Shown here piece after piece: positions 6,185 to 14,134 of a stretch of DNA of 26,864 nucleotides. This DNA is from Ruminococcaceae bacterium AM07-15 (GTDB lineage Bacteria > Bacillota > Clostridia > Oscillospirales > Butyricicoccaceae): contig QUDE01000029.1 of the NCBI GenBank assembly GCA_003477405.1, positions 1 through 26,864 of the forward strand. Direction: 5' to 3'. Below the pieces are notes generated by a model. It was given only the letters and a program-made list of their open reading frames with translations. It was not told where the DNA came from and did no database searches. Made by a program: the position numbers and the translations under genes. The first letter of the stretch is position 1; each line of letters opens with the position of its first letter.

Positions 6185-8659
6185 TCAGTTGCCGCTGGGC
6201 GGAGTGATGGAAACGGTGCTTTCCTCCATGACATACTCCGAATCGGCGGCCACACGGGAAAGGCCGGAGACATGGACAATGCAGCCGGTCTCCCCTGCCA
6301 CCTGGGCGCAGGCGGTTTCCAGCACATCGCGGTAGTTGTTTTCGGTCTTAAAATGGGTGGCCAGTTTCAGCTGGGTCTCCCCACGCTGGATGGCATCCCG
6401 GATCTGCTGGGTGTAATAGGCCAGGGCTTCCTCCTGTGTCATATTGCCCTGGGCGGGATACTCGATGCGGGCCGTGGTGACCCGGGTGTTGGCATTGATT
6501 TTGGGTGCATACAGCACATAGTCCACTTTGGAAATGAGGCCGCCCACGGTGTAGCCCTCCACCGCCACCTGACGGACGGCCTTGGAGGCATAGTAGCTTT
6601 TTTCTTTGTCGGGATAATTCCCCGGCTGCAGCTCCACACGCTGACGGCCATTGCGGATGGCCTCCTCGATCTGATCGATGTAGCGCTGGGTCTCATTCCG
6701 GCCCCACTTGTAGTTGGTGATGGCAACGATGCCCCCTGTTTTGGCGGTGACATTGTAATCCGAAGTGGTGCTGGATGCTGCATAGGTGTAGCCGCTGAAG
6801 GTATAGCCCGGGGTCTTCATGTTCTTGCAGGCCAGCTGGATGGCCCCATCGGTGTAACCGGTGAGGGTGATCTGATAGGTTTCGCAGGTGCCGCTTACAA
6901 TGGCCTGCTCCAGGAGCTTCTGAACCTCCGGGGCGTTGGCGGCATCCTGGGCCTCCTGCTGATCCTTCTCCTCTTCCTTGATATCCTGGCGGCGCTTCTT
7001 TTCGGTCGCAATATCCGAGCGGAAAAATTCAAAGTGCTTCTCACTGGAGCGGAAGGAGCCATAGGCAAACTGGGGATGCTGGGCCACGATGGTGTTGATC
7101 ACTTCACGGCTGTATTTGCTCAGGGTGTTGGAATCCCAGCCGGAGTCCGACAGGTCGATGATGAAATACAGCTCCTCATCCAGCTGCTGGTCGGAAAGGG
7201 CCTGGATCTCTGCCTGGGTCCAGGTGGGCACCTTCTCCAGGGCGGGAGCGCAAAGGGCCAGGATGGCGTTCACCTGCTTCTGGCGCTCGTCGGCCGTGGC
7301 CTGGTCCACAGAGTCCAGCAGGTCTTCATCGTATTTGGTGCTGGTGCAGGAGTGAAGAACTTCCCAGTTCCGGTGGCTCCGGTTGACCATCACCTTGTCG
7401 CTTTTGAGGAAATACTCATAGCGGATGTAGTCGCCGCCACGGGTGGTGGGATCGTCCCAGGTGGTGTCCACATGGTACCACTCCCCGTCCACCTGCACCA
7501 GGTTCCAGGCGTGATAGCCCCCGGCAAAGCCGGTGATGGTCTCGCAGGGGATGCCGGCGGCATCCAGCAGGATCTCGTAGGCCTTGGCATAACCGGAGCA
7601 CACGGCGGTTCCCTTGAGCAAGGCCCCTTCGGCCTGGTGGGAAATAAAGGGCATATTGCCAATGTCCACCCGGATGTCATAATCGCAATGGGTGATCAGG
7701 TAATCGTGGAGGGTCTTGACCACATCGTAATCGCTCATGTTGCTGGTGATCAGGTTGCCCACCACCCGCTGGGCCTCAGCCTGGGCGGCGGCAGACACAT
7801 AGCGCCAGTCGTTCTCCGCCACGGTGGCAGAGGACGCGGTGCTGCTGGTATAGGTCACCGACAGGTGCTTGGCAAGGTTTCCATCCTGCTCAAAGGCATG
7901 GATGCTTTTGATGCCATAGGGGTTCTTGCCGTCCAGATCGGCAATCTTCCGGGCCAGCTGCTCGGCCTGGGAAGCCTCCAGATTGAACGGACTGATGTCA
8001 ATGGTGGCTTTCCGGTCCAGGAAACCGGTGGTGATGGTCAGAGTGGCTCCGGCTTCATCGCTGAGAACGGGCTGCTCCTCTGTTTCCCCGTTGTCTCCCA
8101 GCTGCTGGAACAGGCAATAGACCACATCCCGGCGGGGACAGCCTGCCTTGGCTGAGAAGCTCAGGCCATCGGTCAGGCCGGTTTCTTTTGCCCAGCTGAG
8201 AGCGGAAGCCGACCAGTTGCTTCCCAGGGCATCTTCCCCGGCAAAGCGGCACAGGAAGGCCAGAATCTCATCGTAGGCCAGGGTGCCGTAGGGGTCGAAC
8301 CGGCCGCCGCCCACGCCGTTGGTGATCCCCTTCTCCAGGGCCCACAGGACGGGCTTATAGTAATAGGCGTTTTTGTCGGTCACATCGCTGAAGGTGGAAA
8401 CCCCGGCGGGAGCCGGAGACCCGGCGGCCCGCCACAGGAAGGTGACGGCCTCTGCACGGGTGACGGTGCTCTCCGGTGAAAAAGCGCCGTTTCCGGTGCC
8501 CAGGGTGATCCCCTCTTCCGATGCCCATGCGACGGCGTCGGCATAGTAGGCGCCCTCCGGCACATCGTGGAAGCCGGTATTGGCGGCCGCCACCGGCAGG
8601 ATGCCCGCTGTCAGCACCAGGGCCAGCAGCAGGGCAAAAATCTGTTTGATCTTCTTCAT
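6185..8659 (-). CDS. Secreted SLH protein with transglutaminase-like domain and C-terminal repeats
   Basis: The 824-residue protein has a signal peptide (about 1-26), three SLH-type segments (about 28-188), a linker, a transglutaminase-like domain and a repeated C-terminal region. The catalytic triad is visible as Cys354 (TAVCSGYA), His383 (GGYHAWN) and Asp398 (YHVDTTWDD). Bacterial members act as cysteine proteases or cross-linking enzymes, so the reaction cannot be named. Residues 545-575 are highly charged and may form a helical stalk. Three degenerate repeats of about 75-80 residues follow (about 578-650, 655-735, 745-820). SLH domains usually bind cell-wall polymers, so the protein is probably wall-attached. 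ATG 8659 has AGGAGG upstream. It lies 130 bases after the membrane sigma-factor gene and may be cotranscribed with it. Confidence 0.88.
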   Translation of the reverse strand: MKKIKQIFALLLALVLTAGILPVAAANTGFHDVPEGAYYADAVAWASEEGITLGTGNGAFSPESTVTRAEAVTFLWRAAGSPAPAGVSTFSDVTDKNAYYYKPVLWALEKGITNGVGGGRFDPYGTLAYDEILAFLCRFAGEDALGSNWSASALSWAKETGLTDGLSFSAKAGCPRRDVVYCLFQQLGDNGETEEQPVLSDEAGATLTITTGFLDRKATIDISPFNLEASQAEQLARKIADLDGKNPYGIKSIHAFEQDGNLAKHLSVTYTSSTASSATVAENDWRYVSAAAQAEAQRVVGNLITSNMSDYDVVKTLHDYLITHCDYDIRVDIGNMPFISHQAEGALLKGTAVCSGYAKAYEILLDAAGIPCETITGFAGGYHAWNLVQVDGEWYHVDTTWDDPTTRGGDYIRYEYFLKSDKVMVNRSHRNWEVLHSCTSTKYDEDLLDSVDQATADERQKQVNAILALCAPALEKVPTWTQAEIQALSDQQLDEELYFIIDLSDSGWDSNTLSKYSREVINTIVAQHPQFAYGSFRSSEKHFEFFRSDIATEKKRRQDIKEEEKDQQEAQDAANAPEVQKLLEQAIVSGTCETYQITLTGYTDGAIQLACKNMKTPGYTFSGYTYAASSTTSDYNVTAKTGGIVAITNYKWGRNETQRYIDQIEEAIRNGRQRVELQPGNYPDKEKSYYASKAVRQVAVEGYTVGGLISKVDYVLYAPKINANTRVTTARIEYPAQGNMTQEEALAYYTQQIRDAIQRGETQLKLATHFKTENNYRDVLETACAQVAGETGCIVHVSGLSRVAADSEYVMEESTVSITPPSGN

Positions 8660-8789
8660 TGCAAATACCTCCTTTTATTTCTCCCAGGGAACCTTTCAAA
8701 GCCGGGTCCCCATGTAAGACAGGGTCATGTGGTGGAGGATTTCCCGTCCTCCTTCTATGATGGAACAGCGGCGCAAAAGGGCCTGCAAA

Positions 8790-10367
8790 TCAGGATGCGT
8801 GGTCGCTGATGCGGACGAACTCATAGTGGGCCGGGTCGTCTACTGCCAGATCCCATGGAATCTGGATTGTCCGGTTCAGATCCGGCGGATCGACGATATT
8901 CACTCCCAGGAGCACACCGTCATAGTCCTGGGGCACCCGGAGGGTATAGGTCACATCCTGCCAGGCGTCGATGGTGATCTCCCGGTTCAGGCCAGGCCGG
9001 CTGCTTTCCTGCCAGTCGCCGTAGTCCATGCCGCTCTGCCACACCTTCTCATAGGAGATGGAGAAGGTCTTTCCCTCGTGCTCCACCTGGGCCTCCCCTT
9101 TGGCCTGGACCTGTCCGCCACCATCTGACCGCTGATCGGGAAAATAAAGCTGGCCGATGTACCAGTCGTAAAGACTGTATTCCTGGGTGACGATGGTGAA
9201 GGCCAGGGAGGCATTACCTGCATTGCCCAGGAGGACCTGGGCGGTGTTGCTGTAGCGGATGGTATAGGTCACATACCCTTCCCCATCGGGCTCGCTCACC
9301 GTGATGGACGGCTGGCTCAGCCCGCCGGTGGAGGAAACGGTCTCCAGGGCCGCATCTCCGGTCTGGGTGGTCAACGGGATATCCTCATAGGCCCGGGGGT
9401 CTACCAGGGTGAAGCCATGGAGGGCGCCGAAAGAGGTGTCCTCCTGTTCCTCCTGTTTCGCCTGGGAGTTCTCTGGCGGAGTGGACGCCTCCTCCTTCTG
9501 GCCGAAACGGGAGAACAATTCCAGAGCTGCGCCGCCGATGACCACGGCCCCGGCCAATACGGCGGCCACCACCTTCACGGAGATGCCCGCAGCCGCCCCG
9601 GTTCCGGCAGAAACACCGGCGGCCGTTTCTGCTGCGGCGGCCGCTGTGCCCGAAGCGGCGTTTTTGGCCTGGGAGAGCACCTGGCTGGCCATGGCGGCAG
9701 AAGCGGCGCTGTCCAAAGCGGTGCTTTCCGCCTCCCGCCGCAGGAAATACAGCAGAAGCAGCACAGGGCTGAGGCCATAGAGCTTGACGCCCCGGCGTTC
9801 GTGCTCCTCCACCCCGGCCTTGATGGATTTTCTGGCATAGTTCAGCCGGCTTTTCACCGTGCCTTCGCTGGTGCCCATGGCCTGGGCAATCTCTTTTACG
9901 CTCATTTCATCGTAATAATAGAACAGCACGCACATCCGCTGTTCCGGGGGCAGGTTGTCCACCAGCTCCAGAATCATCCGGCTGGTTTCTTCGTTGTCCA
10001 GGGCCTGCTCCGGGATCAGCGTTTCGTCCAGGTTCGGGGCCTTGTCCAATAGCGAGACGCCTTCCTCATCCTCCGGGATCTGCCACTCCTTGTGGGGAGC
10101 GGAAAGCAGATGGCGGCAGCGGTTGGCCGTGATGCCGTTGACCCAGCCCCAGAAAGCGGCAGGCTCCCGCAGCTTGGAAAGGCTGCTCAGCATGACGATC
10201 AGCACATCCTGGGTGGCATCCTGGGCGTCCTCTTCTTTTTTCAGCATCTTTTTGCAGTGATAATACACTTTATTCTGCACCGCCTGCACCAGGGCTTCCT
10301 GGGCCTCTTCCTCCCCCTGGACGCTTCGGCGGATCAATTCCTCCAGCTTTTCCTCATCGATTTTCAT
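8790..10367 (-). CDS. ECF-type sigma factor fused to a transmembrane anchor and extracytoplasmic domain
   Basis: This 525-residue protein is much longer than ordinary ECF sigma factors. Residues 18-90 form sigma region 2 (AQDATQDVLIVMLSSLSKL, FWGWVNGITANRCRHLL). Residues 135-185 form region 4 (LPPEQRMCVLFYYYDEMS, then GTSEGTVKSRLNYARKSIK). A short hydrophobic patch (about 199-209) and an alanine-rich linker (211-262) lead to one clear membrane helix (about 263-284, VKVVAAVLAGAVVIGGAALE). A polar Glu/Gln stretch and a beta-rich domain of about 215 residues follow, predicted outside. I do not recognise that domain. The sigma part would be tethered at the membrane and might be freed by proteolysis or act in place; this is inference. 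No separate anti-sigma gene is adjacent. Surface-protein genes flank it on the same strand. Confidence 0.88.
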   Translation of the reverse strand: MKIDEEKLEELIRRSVQGEEEAQEALVQAVQNKVYYHCKKMLKKEEDAQDATQDVLIVMLSSLSKLREPAAFWGWVNGITANRCRHLLSAPHKEWQIPEDEEGVSLLDKAPNLDETLIPEQALDNEETSRMILELVDNLPPEQRMCVLFYYYDEMSVKEIAQAMGTSEGTVKSRLNYARKSIKAGVEEHERRGVKLYGLSPVLLLLYFLRREAESTALDSAASAAMASQVLSQAKNAASGTAAAAAETAAGVSAGTGAAAGISVKVVAAVLAGAVVIGGAALELFSRFGQKEEASTPPENSQAKQEEQEDTSFGALHGFTLVDPRAYEDIPLTTQTGDAALETVSSTGGLSQPSITVSEPDGEGYVTYTIRYSNTAQVLLGNAGNASLAFTIVTQEYSLYDWYIGQLYFPDQRSDGGGQVQAKGEAQVEHEGKTFSISYEKVWQSGMDYGDWQESSRPGLNREITIDAWQDVTYTLRVPQDYDGVLLGVNIVDPPDLNRTIQIPWDLAVDDPAHYEFVRISDHAS

Positions 10368-10496
10368 AGGTTCCCTCTCTTATTGCAAAAATGGCCTGGG
10401 GCCAGCCCATTTCCTGCTATCAATAGTGTACAGGATATGGAATCAAAAAGAAACCATCCGGCGGGCTTTTTTGAAAAAGTTTGGAAAGCACCCGGG

Positions 10497-10538
10497 CCAT
10501 AGAACAGAAACCGGCCCACCTGTAAAGAGGTGGGCCGG
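10497..10538 (-). terminator. Hairpin terminator after the LRR-SLH gene
   Basis: A perfect 10-bp GC-rich stem (CCGGCCCACC 10511-10520, GGTGGGCCGG 10529-10538) lies 33 bases after the stop codon at 10572. On the minus strand it is followed by the moderately U-rich TTTCTGTTCT. It would separate the LRR gene from the sigma-factor gene. Confidence 0.65.
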
Positions 10539-10571
10539 CCTTCGGGCAAATCAAATCCGGTGGATATCCGA

Positions 10572-12032
10572 TCAGGCGGCGGCCCCCAGCTGCTTCCACA
10601 GGCAGTAAACCATGTCGGAGCGGGGGCAGCTGGCCTTGGGCGAAAAGTTCAGACCTTCGGTCAGACCGCTGGACTGGGCCCAATTCACTGCGGCGGCAGA
10701 CCAATCGGAACCGGAGGCCGTTTCTCCGGCCGCCCGGCACAGGAAGGCAAAAATCTGGTCATAGGACAGGGCGCTGGACAGACCGAAAACGCCGCCGCCC
10801 ATGCCATCGGTGATGCCCTTTTCGGCGGCCCACAGAACGGCATTGTAATAGTAGGCGTTTTTATCTGTCACATCGGAGAAGGGAGAAACAGAGGACGCAG
10901 GCGCCGGAGACCCGGCGGCCCGCCACAGGAAAGTGACCGCTTCGGCCCGGGTGACGGTGCTGGCGGGAGAGAAGGTGTTGTTGCCGGTGCCGGTGGTGAT
11001 CTTTTCATCCACGGCCCACTGCACGGCCTGGGCGAAATAATCACCGGTGTCCACATCGGTGAAGCCGGCCACCGGCTGGGCAAAGTGGATGGTGGCCCGG
11101 TCCAGGCCGTCGTTCAGACCGCCCATCTCGATCTGGCTCCACTGGAGGGCGGTGCCGCCATAGTACACATCGGTCAGGCTGTCACAGCCGTAAAAAGTAC
11201 CGCTGACAATTTGGGTGACGCTGTCGGGGATGGTCACTGTTTTCAGGTTGGTACAGAAGCGGAAGGCGTCGTTCATCAAAGTCACGCCGTCGGGAATGAC
11301 GCAGCTTTCCAGATTGATGCAGCCTTCAAACAGCCGCATGGGCAGAGTGGTGATGCCGGAGGGCAGACGCACGCTTGTGAGGCTTTGGCAGTTGCTGAGG
11401 GCCCACTCCCCCAGATAGGTGACGCTGTCCGGGATATACAGGCTTTGCAGTTTTTTGCAGTCGGCCAGAGAGGAGTTGGAGAGGGTGGTGACGCTATTGG
11501 GCAGGGTCAGGCTGGTGATGCCGGAGCCAGAGAAAGCGTCACGGCCGATGGTGGTGATCCCCTCCGGCAGAGTGACGCTGGTGAGAGAGGAGCAAGCGGC
11601 GAAGGTATCCCGGGGAATGGAGGTCAGGCTGCGGCTGAGGGTGACGCTTTTCAAGCCGGTGCAGTTAGAGAACACTCCTTGATCCAGGAGGGTGACACTG
11701 TCGGGCAGCACCACCTGCTCCAGAGAGCTGCAAGCGCCGAAGGCCTGCCGCCCGATATAGGTGACCGTATCGGGAATGGTAATGCTCTCCAGCTGCTTAT
11801 GCTGATTAAAGACATAATCCCCGATGGCGGTGACGGGCACACCGTAGATCTCAGCGGGGATATCGGCTTGGGTAATGGTTTCGTCGGCCCGGGTGATGGT
11901 ACCGGTGGCTGCGTCAAAATAGAGCTTGCCGCCTGTGACTTCATAGGTCAGTTCGGCCGCCTGGGTTGGCAGGAACAAAGTCAAAGCCAATCCAAGAGCT
12001 AAGACAAAGGGCAGGAGTTTGCGTACTTTCAT
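10572..12032 (-). CDS. Secreted BspA-like leucine-rich-repeat protein with C-terminal SLH domains
   Basis: The 486-residue protein has a signal peptide (about 1-25), then LRR_5/BspA-type repeats of about 23 residues (about 60-300, pattern LTSVTLPEGITTIGRDAF), then three SLH-type segments (about 322-486). LRR_5 proteins are surface-exposed binding proteins and adhesins in many gut bacteria, and the SLH part would hold it on the wall. The SLH part is very similar in protein and DNA to that of the transglutaminase-like protein at 6185-8659 (both contain STVTRAEAVTFLWRAAGSPA), but here it is C-terminal instead of N-terminal. ATG 12032 is preceded by AAGGAAG. The ligand is unknown. Confidence 0.9.
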   Translation of the reverse strand: MKVRKLLPFVLALGLALTLFLPTQAAELTYEVTGGKLYFDAATGTITRADETITQADIPAEIYGVPVTAIGDYVFNQHKQLESITIPDTVTYIGRQAFGACSSLEQVVLPDSVTLLDQGVFSNCTGLKSVTLSRSLTSIPRDTFAACSSLTSVTLPEGITTIGRDAFSGSGITSLTLPNSVTTLSNSSLADCKKLQSLYIPDSVTYLGEWALSNCQSLTSVRLPSGITTLPMRLFEGCINLESCVIPDGVTLMNDAFRFCTNLKTVTIPDSVTQIVSGTFYGCDSLTDVYYGGTALQWSQIEMGGLNDGLDRATIHFAQPVAGFTDVDTGDYFAQAVQWAVDEKITTGTGNNTFSPASTVTRAEAVTFLWRAAGSPAPASSVSPFSDVTDKNAYYYNAVLWAAEKGITDGMGGGVFGLSSALSYDQIFAFLCRAAGETASGSDWSAAAVNWAQSSGLTEGLNFSPKASCPRSDMVYCLWKQLGAAA

Positions 12033-12337
12033 GGGATATCTTCCTTTCTGTTTTTTTGGTCCTATTGGATAGTGCCGGTTGGACGCCGGTTGGTTTTATA
12101 AAAAAGAAAAAATTTTTAGAAATTTATAAATACCGGAAACCAGCATCATCGGCTGGGCAAAAGAGCAGCTCCCTCTCCCCTGTTTGCCCCCTTCCCTGCC
12201 GAAAGAGTATGGCCCGTTTTCAGCGGGGCCCGTGACTGTTCTTTGGCATGACGGCCCGGTCATGACCGGACTGTCTGGAAATGGTAACCTGGAAATAGTA
12301 TATCACAGACGGATTTCTATTGTACCAGGTACTTGCA
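12033..12337 (-). promoter_or_regulatory. Long, hairpin-rich leader of the LRR-SLH gene with possible promoter
   Basis: There is no gene in these 305 bases. A candidate extended -10 (TGATATACT on the minus strand) lies at 12297-12305, but no good -35 box accompanies it. It would give a leader of about 260 bases. Within the leader, successive minus-strand hairpins are visible: a GGTCATGACC palindrome, a GGCCC/GGGCC stem, a GGGCAAA/TTTGCCC stem and a CCAGC/GCTGG stem, followed by an AT-rich stretch and the ribosome-binding site. No known riboswitch consensus fits as a whole. Confidence 0.35.
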
Positions 12338-12380
12338 TAAAAAAACACCGGAAACCCTGATGTGTCAAGGCTTCCGGTGC
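12338..12380 (-). terminator. Rho-independent terminator of guaA
   Basis: On the minus strand CACCGGAA (complement of 12372-12379) pairs with TTCCGGTG (complement of 12346-12353) and is followed by seven U residues. It lies just after the guaA stop codon. Confidence 0.9.
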
Positions 12381-12390
12381 TTTGTTTTTC

Positions 12391-13929
12391 TTATTCCCAT
12401 TCCACCGTTGCGGGGGGTTTGCTGGTGATGTCGTAGACGATGCGGTTGATATGGGGCACTTCGTTGACGATGCGGTTGGAGACCTTCTCCAGCACATCAT
12501 AGGGGATGCGGGCCCAGTCGGCGGTCATAAAGTCCGAGGTGACCACTCCTCTCAGGGCCAGGGTATAATCATAGGTGCGCTCGTCGCCCATGACGCCCAC
12601 CGACCGCATATCGGTCAGAACGGCAAAATACTGGTTGATGTCCCGGTCCAGCTTGGCATTTGCGATCTCCTCCCGGAAGATGGCATCGGCCTCCCGCAAA
12701 ATGGCCAGCTTGTCCGCTGTGATCTCGCCGATAACCCGCACGGCCAGACCCGGTCCCGGGAAGGGCTGACGCCATACCAGCTCTTCCGGCAAGCCCAGCT
12801 CCAGACCCAAAGCACGCACTTCGTCTTTGAACAAAAGCCGCAGCGGCTCGATGATCTCCTTGAAGTCCACATGGTCGGGCAGACCGCCTACATTGTGATG
12901 GCTCTTGATGACGGCGCTTTTGCCCAGGCCGCTTTCCACCACATCGGGATAAATGGTGCCCTGGGCCAAAAAGTCCACGGCGCCGATCTTGCGGCTCTCT
13001 TCCTCAAAGACCCGGATGAATTCCTCGCCGATGATCTTCCGCTTCTGCTCCGGATCAGTGACGCCCTCCAGCTTGCTGAGGAAACGATCCTGCACATTGG
13101 CCCGGATGATGTTCATATCGAACTTTTCACCCATGATCTTTTCCACCATGTCCCCTTCGTCCTTGCGGAGAAGACCATGGTCCACAAACACGCAGGTGAG
13201 CTGATTGCCCACGGCCTGGCTGATCAGCGCGGCGGCCACCGAAGAGTCTACGCCGCCGGAAAGGGCCAGAAGCACCCGGCCATTGCCCACCTTCTGACGG
13301 ATTTCTTCAATGGCCTGCTTGGAATAGGCCGCCATGGTCCATTCGCTGGAAAGGCCGCAGATCTTATACAGGAAGTTCTCCAGAATCAAAGTCCCTTCCT
13401 CGGTGTGCATCACTTCGGGATGGAACTGGACGCCATAGAGCTTTCTCTCCGGGTTTTCGATGGCGGCGGTGGGGCAATCCTTGGTTTTGGCGCTGGTGAC
13501 AAAGCCCTCCGGCAGCTGATCCACCGAGATAGTATGGCTCATCCAGCACACCGACTGCTGGCGCACGCCCTCAAAAAGCAGGCTGCTGGAATTGTGCCAA
13601 AGCTCGGCTTTGCCATATTCCCGCACCTGGCCTGCCTTGCAGGTACCTCCCAGCATCAGGGTCATCAGCTGCTGGCCGTAGCAAATGCCCAGAACGGGCA
13701 CGCCCATCTCAAAAACGGCGGGATCGCATTTGGGCGCTCCCTCTTCATAGACGGTGGAAGGGCCGCCGGTGAAGATGATGCCCGAAGGGGCAAACTGACG
13801 GATCTCCTCCATCGTGGTGTTATAGGGTTTGATCTCGCAATAGACTCCCCTTTCCCGCACGCGGCGGGCGATGAGCAGATTATACTGCCCGCCGAAATCC
13901 AGGATCAAAACGCGGCTGCGTTCACTCAT
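12391..13929 (-). CDS. guaA: GMP synthase (glutamine-hydrolysing), full length
   Basis: This 512-residue enzyme makes GMP from XMP, glutamine and ATP in the last step of de novo guanine nucleotide synthesis. The N-terminal class-I glutaminase carries Cys83 (GICYGQQ), His170 and Glu172 (FHPEVMH). The PP-loop SGGVDSS is at 214-220, followed by the pyrophosphatase core and the dimerisation domain ending ATVEWE. The length is normal. ATG 13929 has AGGAGG upstream. The gene is monocistronic between a candidate promoter and a good terminator, and is divergent from the SLH gene at 14135. Its 3' end reads GAATGGGAATAA, one base different from the paralogue end that hosts the mobile element. Confidence 0.97.
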   Translation of the reverse strand: MSERSRVLILDFGGQYNLLIARRVRERGVYCEIKPYNTTMEEIRQFAPSGIIFTGGPSTVYEEGAPKCDPAVFEMGVPVLGICYGQQLMTLMLGGTCKAGQVREYGKAELWHNSSSLLFEGVRQQSVCWMSHTISVDQLPEGFVTSAKTKDCPTAAIENPERKLYGVQFHPEVMHTEEGTLILENFLYKICGLSSEWTMAAYSKQAIEEIRQKVGNGRVLLALSGGVDSSVAAALISQAVGNQLTCVFVDHGLLRKDEGDMVEKIMGEKFDMNIIRANVQDRFLSKLEGVTDPEQKRKIIGEEFIRVFEEESRKIGAVDFLAQGTIYPDVVESGLGKSAVIKSHHNVGGLPDHVDFKEIIEPLRLLFKDEVRALGLELGLPEELVWRQPFPGPGLAVRVIGEITADKLAILREADAIFREEIANAKLDRDINQYFAVLTDMRSVGVMGDERTYDYTLALRGVVTSDFMTADWARIPYDVLEKVSNRIVNEVPHINRIVYDITSKPPATVEWE

Positions 13930-13965
13930 TGTGCATCCTCCTGTTGGCTTAAATCGATTACTTCT

Positions 13966-13994
13966 ATCATCTCACAAACGGTGGATAATTTCAA
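13966..13994 (-). promoter_or_regulatory. Candidate guaA promoter
   Basis: On the minus strand TTGAAA (13989-13994) and GATGAT (13966-13971) are 17 bases apart, about 35 bases before the start codon. The -10 box is imperfect. No purine riboswitch was seen between it and the gene. Confidence 0.45.
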
Positions 13995-14134
13995 CCTTTT
14001 TCTGGCTTCCTGGCAACATTTATCACCCTTTTCAAGGGAATATTCCCCCTTTCCAGGGGGACATTATCTCCAAAGGAACCGGAGGACGCTTTTGCCCCTC
14101 CCTTCCATTTTTGCATGACTGGAGGAAACACCTT

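Noticed and set aside
6173..8155. Long plus-strand open frame opposite the SLH-transglutaminase gene
   Set aside because: It is an antisense frame kept open by GC-rich codon use of the real gene. It is Gly/His/Ile-rich, and no domain is recognisable.
12120..12245. Cyclic-di-GMP riboswitch upstream of the LRR-SLH gene
   Set aside because: Only a GGGCAAAC stretch matches. The GACGCAAAGC part and the second conserved helix of the class-I consensus are absent.
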